From: Agromyces sp. CF514
GTDB taxonomy: Bacteria > Actinomycetota > Actinomycetes > Actinomycetales > Microbacteriaceae
NCBI RefSeq assembly: GCF_900113185.1
Contig: NZ_FOZD01000001.1
Location: 1,612,001-1,676,000 of the forward strand
Direction: 5' to 3'
Length of the DNA: 64,000 bases
Part shown: in pieces, positions 8,879 through 16,776 of the stretch
How positions within the stretch are numbered: position 1 is the first letter of the stretch
Layout of the letters: each line of letters starts with the position of its first letter
The notes under the pieces: generated by a model
What the model was told of the DNA's origin: nothing
Seen by the model: only the letters and a program-made list of their open reading frames with translations
Databases searched by the model: none
Position numbers and translations under genes: made by a program

Positions 8879-9745
8879 ATGACGGATGCCGCGCACGAGC
8901 CACTGCCCGTTCCCGCGTCGTCCGCCGCGACGCTCCCCGCCCCGGAGCGCAGGCAGCGGGCGCTCGCCCTCGTCGCCGAGCGCGGATTCGTGCGCGTGGC
9001 CGAGCTCAGCAGCGTGTTCGGCGTCACCACCGTCACCGCTCGGGCCGACCTCGACGCGCTCGAACGCGGAGGCTCCATCCGGCGCGTGCACGGCGGAGCC
9101 GTTCCGCTCACCTCGCTCATCGAGGCCGAGCGGCCCGAACGCGAGCCCAGCTTCGAAGAGGCGCTCGCGGCATCCGTCGAACCGAAGCGCCTCATCGGCC
9201 TGCACGCGGCCTCGCTCGTGCGCAGCGGTCAGAGCATCATCCTCGACGTCGGCACGACCACCCTGCAGATCGCAAGGTCGCTGCGCGCCAGGGCCGACCT
9301 CGAAGACCTCACGATCTTCACGAACGGACTCTCGATCGCCCTCGAGCTCGAACCCGAGATCCCGAGGTTCACGGTCATCGTCACCGGCGGCAGCCTCCGC
9401 CCGAAGCAGCACTCGCTCGTGCACCCGCTCGCCGGATCCATGCTCGACGAGGTGCACGTCGACCTCGCCTTCATCGGCTGCAACGGCGTCGACCCCGTGC
9501 ACGGCGTGACCAACGCCAACCTGCCAGAGGCCTCCGTGAAGACGCTCATGCTGAAGGCCGCGGCGCGCTCGATCGTCGTGGCCGACGCCACCAAGCTCGG
9601 CGAGGTGCACCTCGGGCGCATCGCCGCCGTCGACGCCTTCGACACGCTCGTCACCGATGCCGCAGCGCCCTCCGCCCTCATCGCCGAACTGGGCGAGGTC
9701 GGCCTCGCGACGGCCATCGCGCGAGACCCTAGAGTTGAGGCATGA
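8879..9745 (+). CDS. DeoR-family transcriptional regulator of the galactose genes
   Basis: The 288-residue protein has an N-terminal DeoR helix-turn-helix (RRQRALALVAERGFVRVAELSSVFGVTTVTARADLDALERGG, residues ~22-65) and a C-terminal DeoRC sugar-phosphate sensor domain (GLHAASLVRSGQSIILDVGTTTLQIA and FTNGLSIALEL). Such proteins repress sugar operons until a phosphorylated sugar binds. Position between galT-galK and galM, plus twin operators in its own upstream region, argues for local control of galactose use and autoregulation. The ATG at 8879 was chosen because residues upstream in frame belong to the operator region. Its stop overlaps the galM start (ATGA). Confidence 0.9.
   Translation: MTDAAHEPLPVPASSAATLPAPERRQRALALVAERGFVRVAELSSVFGVTTVTARADLDALERGGSIRRVHGGAVPLTSLIEAERPEREPSFEEALAASVEPKRLIGLHAASLVRSGQSIILDVGTTTLQIARSLRARADLEDLTIFTNGLSIALELEPEIPRFTVIVTGGSLRPKQHSLVHPLAGSMLDEVHVDLAFIGCNGVDPVHGVTNANLPEASVKTLMLKAAARSIVVADATKLGEVHLGRIAAVDAFDTLVTDAAAPSALIAELGEVGLATAIARDPRVEA
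9730..9735 (+). promoter_or_regulatory. Possible internal -10 box for galM
   Basis: TAGAGT inside the last codons of the deoR gene lies exactly six bases before galM ATG 9742, so galM may also have its own leaderless transcript in addition to cotranscription. Confidence 0.35.
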
Positions 9746-10677
9746 CGCTTCCCACGGGCGAGCAGTTCGTGCTCGAGACCTCGACCGCGAGCGGTGACCT
9801 CCGCGCCACGATCACGGCCGTGGCCGCCGGCATCCGCAGCCTGAGCATCAACGGCATCGACCTCGTTCCCGAGTACGCCGAAGACCTGCCGACCCCCATG
9901 GGCGCCGGCATCGTGCTCGTGCCGTGGCCCAACCGCATCCGCGACGGCGTGTGGCGCGACGACGACGACGTCGAACACCGGCTCGCGATCACCGAGCCCA
10001 AGTTCAACAACGCGATCCACGGGCTCCTGCGGTACGCCGAGTACCGCGTGGTCGACCAGCAGCGCGACTCGGTGACCCTCGCAGCGAACATCTACCCGCA
10101 GCTCGGCTATCCGTTCCTGCTCGAGACCGCGGTGCACTACGAACTCGTGTCCGACGGACTCCGCGTCACGCACCACCTCGAGAACCAGGGCGGCGAGGCC
10201 GCGCCGGTCGCCATCGGCACCCACCCGTACCTCAAGATCGGCGACGTGCCGACGGGCGACCTCGTGCTTCGACTCGACGCCGCGAGCCACATCGAGGTCG
10301 ACGACCGCCTGCTGCCGACCGGCGAGGTGCCCGTCGACGGCACCGAGTGGGACCTCCGCGAGGGCCGCCGCGTCTCCGAGCTCTCGCTCGACGACGCCTT
10401 CGGCGAGGTCACCGCGCACGACGGCGAGGTGCTCCACTCGCTCACCGCGCCAGACGGACGCAGCGTGTCGATCTGGGCGAATGACGAGTTCGCGTACGTG
10501 CAGGTCTACACGACGCACCGGTTCCCGGGCGAAGACGGCCAGGTCGCCATCGCGATCGAGCCCATGACCGCGCCGGCCGAGGCGTTCAACTCGGGTCGCG
10601 GCTTGCGCCGGCTCGACCCCGGCGAGGCCTGGGAGCTCTCGTGGGGCATCCGTTTCGAGGGCTTCAGCGCCGAGTAG
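9742..10677 (+). CDS. galM: Aldose 1-epimerase (mutarotase) family protein
   Basis: The 311-residue protein is a galactose-mutarotase-fold epimerase that interconverts alpha and beta hexoses so that galactokinase receives the alpha anomer. Motifs include VPWPNRIRDGVW, NNAIHGLLRY (first catalytic His), THPYLKIGD (second His) and YVQVYTTH near the C-terminus, with an acidic residue (IEPMTAPAEAFNSG) as expected. It belongs to the YphB/actinobacterial mutarotase type. ATGA overlap with the DeoR-type gene and the adjacent galTK operon put it in galactose metabolism. Confidence 0.88.
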   Translation: MTLPTGEQFVLETSTASGDLRATITAVAAGIRSLSINGIDLVPEYAEDLPTPMGAGIVLVPWPNRIRDGVWRDDDDVEHRLAITEPKFNNAIHGLLRYAEYRVVDQQRDSVTLAANIYPQLGYPFLLETAVHYELVSDGLRVTHHLENQGGEAAPVAIGTHPYLKIGDVPTGDLVLRLDAASHIEVDDRLLPTGEVPVDGTEWDLREGRRVSELSLDDAFGEVTAHDGEVLHSLTAPDGRSVSIWANDEFAYVQVYTTHRFPGEDGQVAIAIEPMTAPAEAFNSGRGLRRLDPGEAWELSWGIRFEGFSAE

Positions 10678-10737
10678 CCGAGCAGGCCGCGCCGGTCGGC
10701 AGATCTGCCTGCCCGAGTGTTCAGCCGGTCCGGCAGC

Positions 10738-11916
10738 TCAGCCCGTCGAGCAGGTGCCGGAGTCGACCAACTGCTCCAGCGAGGCCGCATCGCCGGCGAA
10801 CGAGGTCAGCGTCGACACCGGGATCGCGAAGCCGACGTTCTCGACGCTTTCCGACTTCGCGAAGACCACGCCGGCGACCTCGCCGTCGCCCGTGAGCACG
10901 GGTCCGCCCGAGTTTCCGTGGTCGACGTCGGCGGCCAGCGTCATGACGTCGCGCGTCGCGGTTCCGTCGCCCTCGCGGAAGGTCACCGCCCCCACCGACA
11001 TGACCTGGCCGGGCCGCAGTTCGAGCGGCCCGCCGAACGGATAGCCCGCGACCGCGACGGCGTCACCCGTTGCGGCATCCGTCACCGTCAACGACGCCGC
11101 GTCGAGCCCGTCGACCGCGATGACCGCGAGGTCGAGGTCCGCGTCGAACGCGACGATCCGACCCGAGCGCGCTTCGAGGCCGGGCGTCTCGACGACCGGC
11201 TCGTCGACCCCGGCCACGACGTGCGCGTTGGTCACGATGCGGTCGGGCGCGATCACGAATCCGCTGCCGGACATCGACACGCCGCACTCGAACGCGGTTC
11301 CGGTGATCCGGACCACGGATGCCGCGGCCTGCGCGATCTCGGGATCATCGACGCCGCCCGAGGGCAGCGTCGGGGCGTTCGGCGGCACCTCGAGCACGTC
11401 GACCAGCCACGGCAGGGCCTCGCCGACCGCCGCGGATCGCACTTCGGCGAGGAACCGCTGGGCGGGCGTCGGGGTGATGGCCTCGATCGCGCCCAGCACG
11501 CGCGATCCCGCGATCGCCGGCGACAGCACTGGCACGCCCATCGCCGAGACCCCCGAGGCGACGAGCAGCAGGACGAAGACGGTCACGAGCAGGTTGCCGA
11601 CGGCGCCGAGGATCCGGTCGACGACGCCGAGCTTCACGGCCACGGCGCCGCGGCCGAGCACGGCGCCGAGCGCGCCGCCGGCCGTTCCGCCGATCGCGAC
11701 GAGCACGAGCGCGGAGCCCAGTGCGGCGGGCGCCCGCCACTCGGGTGCCGCGACGAGGCCCATGACCCACGGCATCACGAAGGCCGCGGCGACCGCGCCC
11801 AGCAGCACGCCGATGAGGCCCGCCGCCGTGCGGAGGAGGCCGGCGCGGTACCCGTTCACCACGGCGCCGATCAGCAGGAGCACGAGCAGCACGTCGAGCA
11901 GCAGGCTCCAGTCCAT
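10738..11916 (-). CDS. MarP-like membrane serine protease (CvpA-like TM domain + trypsin-like domain)
   Basis: The 392-residue protein has four hydrophobic segments in residues 1-130 (CvpA/colicin-V-production-like) followed by an extracytoplasmic trypsin-like protease. The triad is visible: His232 in TNAHVVAG, Asp262 in DADLDLAV and Ser336 in GNSGGP. Cys211 and Cys389 could form the disulfide that ties the C-terminus to the domain in mycobacterial MarP (Rv3671c). MarP protects mycobacteria during acid stress; a role in envelope stress here is an inference from family. ATG 11916 has GGAGG three bases upstream. It is monocistronic, divergent from the LLM gene and convergent with galM. Confidence 0.88.
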   Translation of the reverse strand: MDWSLLLDVLLVLLLIGAVVNGYRAGLLRTAAGLIGVLLGAVAAAFVMPWVMGLVAAPEWRAPAALGSALVLVAIGGTAGGALGAVLGRGAVAVKLGVVDRILGAVGNLLVTVFVLLLVASGVSAMGVPVLSPAIAGSRVLGAIEAITPTPAQRFLAEVRSAAVGEALPWLVDVLEVPPNAPTLPSGGVDDPEIAQAAASVVRITGTAFECGVSMSGSGFVIAPDRIVTNAHVVAGVDEPVVETPGLEARSGRIVAFDADLDLAVIAVDGLDAASLTVTDAATGDAVAVAGYPFGGPLELRPGQVMSVGAVTFREGDGTATRDVMTLAADVDHGNSGGPVLTGDGEVAGVVFAKSESVENVGFAIPVSTLTSFAGDAASLEQLVDSGTCSTG

Positions 11917-12205
11917 GTTCCTCCAGTGCTCGATGCGGTGATCCCGGGTGACCGGTCGAGGACTCCTCGGCCGGCGCCGCGCTCGGACCGTGCAGCGCGG
12001 ACCTCAAGCCTGCGGCATCCGCCTCGGAACCTGCTGAACCGCACCGCGGCGAGGCCCGAGTTCACGGTTTCCACGACCGGACGCGCACCTGCCCCCGCGA
12101 CCTCGTGGGCGGCCCACAACCGCCCCGGCCGGCGGGGGTGCGTCGGTTAGCCTCGGAGTGGCCGCGCTGTCGGCCCAACACCACGATCACACGATGAGGA
12201 GTGAC

Positions 12206-13255
12206 ATGCGCGTCGGGATGTTCCTGAACTATGCGGGCGGGTTCCGCGAGGTGGCCGACGAGGTCGCCGAGCTCGAGCAGGCGGGCGTCGACCTCATCGC
12301 CGTGCCCGAGGCGTACTCGTTCGACGCCGTCAGCCAACTCGGCTTCCTCGCGGCGCGCACGACGAGGATCACGCTCGCCTCCGGCATCCTGCAGCTCTAC
12401 ACGCGCACGCCCACGCTCACGGCGATGACGGCCGCCGGACTCGACTACGTCTCGGGAGGCCGCTTCGAACTGGGCATCGGCGCCTCGGGGCCCCAGGTCA
12501 TCGAGGGATTCCACGGCGTGCGCTACGATGCGCCGCTCGGCCGCACGCGCGAGATCATCGATATCTGCCGCATGACCTGGCGTCGCGAGCCCGTCGTGCA
12601 CGAGGGGCGGAACTACTCGATCCCGCTGCCCGCGGGCGAGGGCACCGGACTCGGCAAGCCGCTGAAGCTCATCAACCACCCCGTGCGCGAGCGCATCCCG
12701 ATCACGGTCGCCTCGCTCGGCCAGAAGTCCGTCGAGCAGACCGCCGAGATCGCCGACGGCTGGCTGCCCATGTTCTTCCACCCCGAGAAGGCGACGGATG
12801 TCTGGGGCGACGCGCTCGCCGCAGGCACGGCGAAGCGGTCGGCCGACCTCGCCCCGCTCGACGTGTTCGCGAGCCCCGCGCTCGCGATCACCGAGGACCC
12901 CGACCTCACAGCCCTCGCCCTCGCCGCCGCCAAACCGCAGCTCGCGCTCTACGTCGGCGGCATGGGTGCGCGCGGCAAGAACTTCTACAACGACCTCGTC
13001 GCGAGCTACGGCTTCGAGGCGGATGCCGCGCGCATCCAGGACCTCTACCTCGAGGGTCGTCGTGAGGAGGCCGTGGCCGCCGTGCCCGACGACCTCGTGC
13101 GCGCGATCTCGCTCATCGGCTCCACGTCGGAGGTCGCCGAGCGCGTCGCGGCGTTCCGGCAGGCGGGCGTCACCACGCTCGCGGTCACGCCGCTCGCGCG
13201 CAACTCGGCCGAGCGCATCGCGCTGATGTCGGGACTGCGGTCGATCGTCGGTTGA
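12206..13255 (+). CDS. LLM-class (luciferase-like, F420/FMN) oxidoreductase
   Basis: The 349-residue TIM-barrel protein is a luciferase-like monooxygenase-family oxidoreductase of the group often dependent on cofactor F420 in actinobacteria. Typical sequences are the N-terminal MFLNYAGGF, VPEAYSFDAVSQLGFLAARTTRITLASGI (~40-68), GRFELGIGASGP (~89-100), the central VASLGQKSVEQTAEIADGWLPMFF and the C-terminal LIGSTSEVAERVAAFRQAGVTTL. The substrate is unknown. ATG 12206 was preferred over an in-frame ATG at 12194 because GAGGAG at 12196-12201 lies four bases before it. It is single, divergent from the protease gene, and followed by a 358-base gap. Confidence 0.87.
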   Translation: MRVGMFLNYAGGFREVADEVAELEQAGVDLIAVPEAYSFDAVSQLGFLAARTTRITLASGILQLYTRTPTLTAMTAAGLDYVSGGRFELGIGASGPQVIEGFHGVRYDAPLGRTREIIDICRMTWRREPVVHEGRNYSIPLPAGEGTGLGKPLKLINHPVRERIPITVASLGQKSVEQTAEIADGWLPMFFHPEKATDVWGDALAAGTAKRSADLAPLDVFASPALAITEDPDLTALALAAAKPQLALYVGGMGARGKNFYNDLVASYGFEADAARIQDLYLEGRREEAVAAVPDDLVRAISLIGSTSEVAERVAAFRQAGVTTLAVTPLARNSAERIALMSGLRSIVG

Positions 13256-13613
13256 ATCCTGCGTGGATCGACGCGTATTCCGGCTCTGATCTGCTTCCGG
13301 GGCGGCGTTCGCGCGTGTGCGAGTCGTGGTCGCGCTCTCACGTGAACCGTTTCACGACGGGCGCCGCGACTTTTGCCGAACCGGCTCGAAAAGTCCCTGA
13401 AAAACACTGGTGTTCGCGCGTCCAGAAGCGTACGGTGAATCCCAATTCGCACGGAGTCGTGCGGACCAAGGGGACACTTGGGGAGGGGCCGTCGGGGCGG
13501 GAGCGCCACCTTCGAACGAGGGCGAACTCCCGCCAGACGGTGTCCCGGTTCATCCGATCGAGTCTGATCACGATCGATCGCCGAGATCGGCAGTCTGCGC
13601 CGTCGGATCGCGG
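13256..13613. other. 358-base gap without a gene; structured, possible RNA or relic leader
   Basis: No convincing coding frame is seen between the LLM gene and the convergent tRNA-Lys. It contains a short operator-like inverted repeat cgtgaaccgtttcacg (13341-13356), aacac/gtgtt (13403-13414), a plus-strand hairpin gcacg-gagt-cgtgc near 13448, ccaag/cttgg near 13470-13485, and a later gggag/ctccc pairing. The order of G-rich hairpins followed by cgaactcccgccag loosely recalls the c-di-AMP (ydaO) riboswitch, but no gene follows on the plus strand. I treat that resemblance as weak. Confidence 0.35.
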
Positions 13614-13686
13614 TGGGCCCCGTGGGGCTCGAACCCACGACCCGCGGATTAAAAGTCCGCTGCTCTGCCAACTGAGCTAGAGGCCC
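13614..13686 (-). tRNA. tRNA-Lys(TTT)
   Basis: The minus strand folds as a 73-nt cloverleaf: acceptor GGGCCTC/GGGGCCC with one T-G pair and discriminator A, D arm GCTC-AGTTGGCA-GAGC, anticodon stem GCGGA/TCCGC with loop CTTTTAA (anticodon TTT), and T arm GTGGG-TTCGAGC-CCCAC. CCA is not encoded. Confidence 0.97.
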
Positions 13687-13825
13687 GCGTCACCACATTA
13701 CCCGGTGCGAAGGGCCGGTTCGTGCCCAGATCGCACGCGGCGAAGCACGGTGCCGGCCGCCGGCGCGACGCCTCCAAGCGGCGCACATCGTGCAGCCGAC
13801 GAGGCGAGCACGGCATCGACGCGGG

Positions 13826-13831
13826 TACCCT
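13826..13831 (+). promoter_or_regulatory. Possible -10 box for the 214-aa conserved gene
   Basis: TACCCT lies eight bases before ATG 13840, slightly longer than the six- to seven-base leaderless spacing seen elsewhere here; no Shine-Dalgarno intervenes. Confidence 0.35.
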
Positions 13832-13839
13832 TGACGGCA

Positions 13840-14484
13840 ATGGCTTCCGACGACTCCTTCCACCGTCCGACCAAGTTCCCGCCGCACGTGTTCGACTCGT
13901 ACCTCGGCGGCGAAGACCCTGCGCGGCTCAGCCGAATGGCCCACGACACGGCCGCGGCCCTGCTCGCGCGTGTTCGCGAGGACCCCGATCCCGAGGTGAT
14001 CGCGCGCCTCGTCTCGTACACCGACGAGCACGGCATCGACGCGATCGCCGAACTCTGGTCGCAGGCGTCGGCGAAGAGCCTCCCGGGTGCTCTCTGGCGG
14101 GTCTACCTGCTGCGCACGCTCATCCGGCAGGATCCAGAGGGAGTCAGCCTCGGCTACCAGCGGGGTGCCGAGATGTCGCACACGATCGATCAGGTCGTCG
14201 CGGGCGCTCCTGCTCCGGCGGGGCCCGACGAGGTGCGCGAGCTCGCCGACCGCATCCTGCACGGGCTCTTCGTGGGCGACTTCGCGGTCGCGCTCGACCG
14301 GGCTGCCGCGTTCTGCCGACTCGTGTCGGCCGGGTACACGAGCCTGGCCGACGACGCCGACGCGGTCGACCACGTGCACCCCGAGCGCTCCCGCAGCCTC
14401 ACGCAGCGTGCGCTCCGGCTCACGCAGCTCGCCGACGAGCTCGTCGCCTGCGCGCGGCTCTGGCGTCGCGACGCACTCGACTGA
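13840..14484 (+). CDS. Conserved actinobacterial protein of unknown function
   Basis: The 214-residue soluble protein is predicted to be mostly alpha-helical. It starts with SDDSFHRPTKFPPHVFDSYLGGEDPARLSRMAHDTA and contains AELWSQASAKSLPGALWRVYLLRTLIRQDPEGVSLGYQRG and IDQVVAGAPAPAGPDEVRELADRILHGLFVGDFAVALDRAAAFCRL. Homologues I recall in Microbacteriaceae are often labelled DNA-directed RNA polymerase subunit beta; the sequence has no polymerase motif and that label is not supported. No signal peptide or membrane segment is present. ATG 13840 fits the preceding TACCCT box. It stands alone next to tRNA-Lys. Confidence 0.75.
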   Translation: MASDDSFHRPTKFPPHVFDSYLGGEDPARLSRMAHDTAAALLARVREDPDPEVIARLVSYTDEHGIDAIAELWSQASAKSLPGALWRVYLLRTLIRQDPEGVSLGYQRGAEMSHTIDQVVAGAPAPAGPDEVRELADRILHGLFVGDFAVALDRAAAFCRLVSAGYTSLADDADAVDHVHPERSRSLTQRALRLTQLADELVACARLWRRDALD

Positions 14485-14527
14485 GCCGAACGCTCGCCGA
14501 TGCCGCGAGCCGGGTCCGTGCGAACGG

Positions 14528-14547
14528 GCGGATGCCGCGGCATCCGC
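14528..14547. repeat. Perfect 20-bp palindrome of the lineage octamer
   Basis: gcggatgccgcggcatccgc is a perfect palindrome made of the CGGATGCC and GGCATCCG octamers that recur throughout the window, here in non-coding DNA between two convergent genes. It has no T-tract and could be an octamer target site or a small terminator. Confidence 0.6.
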
Positions 14548-14730
14548 TCGCCGTCGCCTCACGCCGGATCGGGCATCGCGGAATACCGCACCCCCTCGCC
14601 TCGTTTACACTTGACGTGGCCGGCCGCAGTAACCCCGGGCTCCAATATTCGCCGCTCCGAGCGGCCTCGCGCCGAGAGGCGTTCCTGCGGCCGGCCTCAT
14701 CATGCCGGCGCCACGTCGTGGCCTGCGGGT

Positions 14731-15756
14731 TCAGCCCGCCGCCTCGACGGTGAGGACCTCCGCGACCGACTCGCCCCACACCGTCGTGCGGAGTGCGAGG
14801 TCGGTGCGGCCCCCGCGCCCGGCGGGGGAGTGCGTCTCCACGTACCGGCCGGGCCGCACCCGGGCGTCGTGCGCCCAGAGCTCGTCGAGCTCGATCTCGG
14901 CGGCCGCATCGCCGGCGTCGGCGGCGACGGTGAGGCGGGCGACCAGGTCGGTGAGCTCGACCTGCTCGGCGGTGAGTTCGTCGCCGGGGAAGGCCATCGC
15001 ACCCCAGCCGTCCCACAGCAGCACCTCGCAGCACTGCCGGTGCGCGAGGTCGGCGATCACGTAGCGGTGCACGAACGACGGCCCGTGGAACGGCGTCCCG
15101 GGTCCGACGCCGTGGTCGGCGAGATCGGTGCGTCCGGAGCGGTACTCCAGCCAGGCCTCCGCGGCCGTGCGGAACCCCGCGTGCCCGCCGCGCGGCAGGT
15201 CGTCGACCGCGAACGCGTACCCCGCCTGCTCGAGCTCGGGGTCGAACCGGCGCCAGCGCTCGGCTGCCGCATCCCACCGTTCGGCGACGACGTGGTCGTG
15301 CCGGTACCCGGCCGAGAAGTACCCCGCGAAGCCGAGCCGGGTGCGCGCCGGGATGCCGTGCTCGCGCAGGATCGCGACCGCGAGCAGCGAATGGTCGCGG
15401 CAGCATCCGCCGAGCCGGCACGCCGGCGGACGCGGGGCATCGAGCGCACCCGCCTGCCGAGCGGTGAGCGCGTCGAGCTGCGACGAGACCCATCGTCGAT
15501 CGATGTCGTCGACCTGCTCGGGTCCGACGCCGCCGGGCGTCGCGCGGTAGTGATCGACGAGACCCTCGACCGTGCGGTGCAGCGCGGCGAAGTCGGTGCC
15601 GACGCCGCGCAGCAGGTCGGCGTGCGATCCCGGATCGGTGAAGGGCGAGTGCGTGCGATACCGCGCGAGCAGTGCCTCGGCGATCGACGAGGAGGGCGCC
15701 GCGCCGACCTCTGTGGCGGCTGAGGCGGCTGAGTCGGTGACGTGCTGATCGGTCAT
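14731..15756 (-). CDS. Transglutaminase-like cysteine peptidase-fold protein
   Basis: The 341-residue cytoplasmic-looking protein has a transglutaminase-like core: CRLGGCCRDHSLLAVAILREHGIPARTRLGFAGYF (residues ~148-182) contains the Cys nucleophile region, HDHVVAERWD supplies the His and RRFDPELEQ an Asp, giving a plausible Cys-His-Asp triad. Such bacterial proteins can be peptidases or structural relatives; the substrate is unknown. Further unusual segments are FVHRYVIADLAHRQCCEVLLWDGWG. It starts at ATG 15756 with a TACGCT -10 seven bases upstream. It is downstream of, and probably transcribed separately from, the MerR gene on the same strand. Confidence 0.75.
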   Translation of the reverse strand: MTDQHVTDSAASAATEVGAAPSSSIAEALLARYRTHSPFTDPGSHADLLRGVGTDFAALHRTVEGLVDHYRATPGGVGPEQVDDIDRRWVSSQLDALTARQAGALDAPRPPACRLGGCCRDHSLLAVAILREHGIPARTRLGFAGYFSAGYRHDHVVAERWDAAAERWRRFDPELEQAGYAFAVDDLPRGGHAGFRTAAEAWLEYRSGRTDLADHGVGPGTPFHGPSFVHRYVIADLAHRQCCEVLLWDGWGAMAFPGDELTAEQVELTDLVARLTVAADAGDAAAEIELDELWAHDARVRPGRYVETHSPAGRGGRTDLALRTTVWGESVAEVLTVEAAG

Positions 15757-15763
15757 GCGCCCG

Positions 15764-15769
15764 AGCGTA
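15764..15769 (-). promoter_or_regulatory. -10 box for transglutaminase-like gene
   Basis: TACGCT on the minus strand ends seven bases before ATG 15756, consistent with leaderless transcription. Confidence 0.45.
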
Positions 15770-15850
15770 CGGTCGGCCCCAGGGGCGGGGTCAAGCGCGC
15801 GCACCGGATGCCGCGGGCGGGCCTCGTCGTCGACCGGCGGCCGACCGAGG

Positions 15851-16681
15851 TCACGGACCCGCGATCGGCAGTGCGATCGTCGCGACGACCTCGCAGGGCG
15901 ACGTGCTCCACGGGCGTTCGTACAGCTCGCGTGGAGCGCCGGTCGCGCCGCCGCGCCGTTCGGCCGCTCGCGTGACGGCGTCGTAGAAGCGCAGCAACGA
16001 CGGGTACACGAGCTCGGCGGCGGTGACGTCGACCGCGACGTACGCGGTGGCGGGGTGCACGCGCAGCACGATCTCGTCAGCCGGATCGCACGTGTCCGAG
16101 TACGGGACGACGACCTCGACCCGACCCGGCAGCCCGTGGCCGACTGGATCGTGGAAGACGAACCAGTGCGCGTCGGCCGGCCGGGCCCCCTGCTCCGCGA
16201 GGTGCCGGCGCAGCGTGATGACGCCGGCGATCGAGGTGGGCACGAGCTCGGCCTGCTCGACCACGTGCGTGATCGACGCGACCTTGAGGGCCGGCCGCTG
16301 GGTCGCGTGCACCCGCGCGTCGACGGCGCTCGCCGAGGCGGGATCGAGGTGGGCGAGGGACGCGGCATCCGTCACGAGGTCGACGACCTGGCTGCGTTCG
16401 GCGAACACGGCCCGCTCGTTCGACCACCAGTCGGTGAGCGCGCCGCGCAGTGCGTCGGGCGGTGCGTCGAGCAACGCGTGCACCCTGGCCAGCGGCACGC
16501 CGATGCGCCGCAGCGCCTGGATCGACCTGGCCCGCGCGAGTTCGGCCTCGCCGTAGCGGCGGTAGCCGGTGACCTCGTCGACCGCGGCGGGCACGAGCAG
16601 GCCCCTCGCCTCGTACACGCGCAGCGCCTTCAACGACAGCCCGGACGCACGACTCATCTCGCCCGTGCCGAGTTCGTGCAT
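15851..16681 (-). CDS. MerR-family regulator with GyrI-like effector domain
   Basis: The 276-residue protein opens with a MerR winged helix-turn-helix (MSRASGLSLKALRVYEARGLLVPAAVDEVTGYRRYGEAELARARSIQALRRIGVPLARVHALL, residues ~9-72). A helical linker is followed by a GyrI/BmrR-like effector domain from about residue 125 (VASITHVVEQAELVPTSIAGVITLRRHL to the end). These regulators sense hydrophobic ligands and activate efflux or detoxification genes by remodelling promoters with long spacers. The target here is unknown; neighbours are the transglutaminase-like gene and the divergent class IV aminotransferase gene. ATG 16681 is preceded by TACGGT six bases upstream. Confidence 0.88.
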   Translation of the reverse strand: MHELGTGEMSRASGLSLKALRVYEARGLLVPAAVDEVTGYRRYGEAELARARSIQALRRIGVPLARVHALLDAPPDALRGALTDWWSNERAVFAERSQVVDLVTDAASLAHLDPASASAVDARVHATQRPALKVASITHVVEQAELVPTSIAGVITLRRHLAEQGARPADAHWFVFHDPVGHGLPGRVEVVVPYSDTCDPADEIVLRVHPATAYVAVDVTAAELVYPSLLRFYDAVTRAAERRGGATGAPRELYERPWSTSPCEVVATIALPIAGP

Positions 16682-16687
16682 GGCTCG

Positions 16688-16693
16688 ACCGTA
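16688..16693 (-). promoter_or_regulatory. -10 box for merR gene
   Basis: TACGGT on the minus strand is six bases upstream of ATG 16681; leaderless spacing. Confidence 0.45.
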
Positions 16694-16764
16694 GCGCTCC
16701 CGGACGACCCCGGCGAGCCCTCGGGCGGCGGTGCGACGCGCGCGGCCGGGCGGCGGCATCCGCG

Positions 16765-16770
16765 TAGCAT
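16765..16770 (+). promoter_or_regulatory. -10 box for pabC-like gene
   Basis: TAGCAT is six bases upstream of ATG 16777, consistent with a leaderless transcript divergent from merR. Confidence 0.5.
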
Positions 16771-16776
16771 CGAGGC

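Noticed and set aside
10698-10709. ggcagatctgcc palindrome between galM and the protease gene
   Set aside because: Six-base arms without loop or T-tract; may be a weak terminator but evidence is too thin to annotate.
13840-14484. Annotation as RNA polymerase subunit beta
   Set aside because: A common database label for homologues as I recall, but the 214-residue protein shows no polymerase motif.
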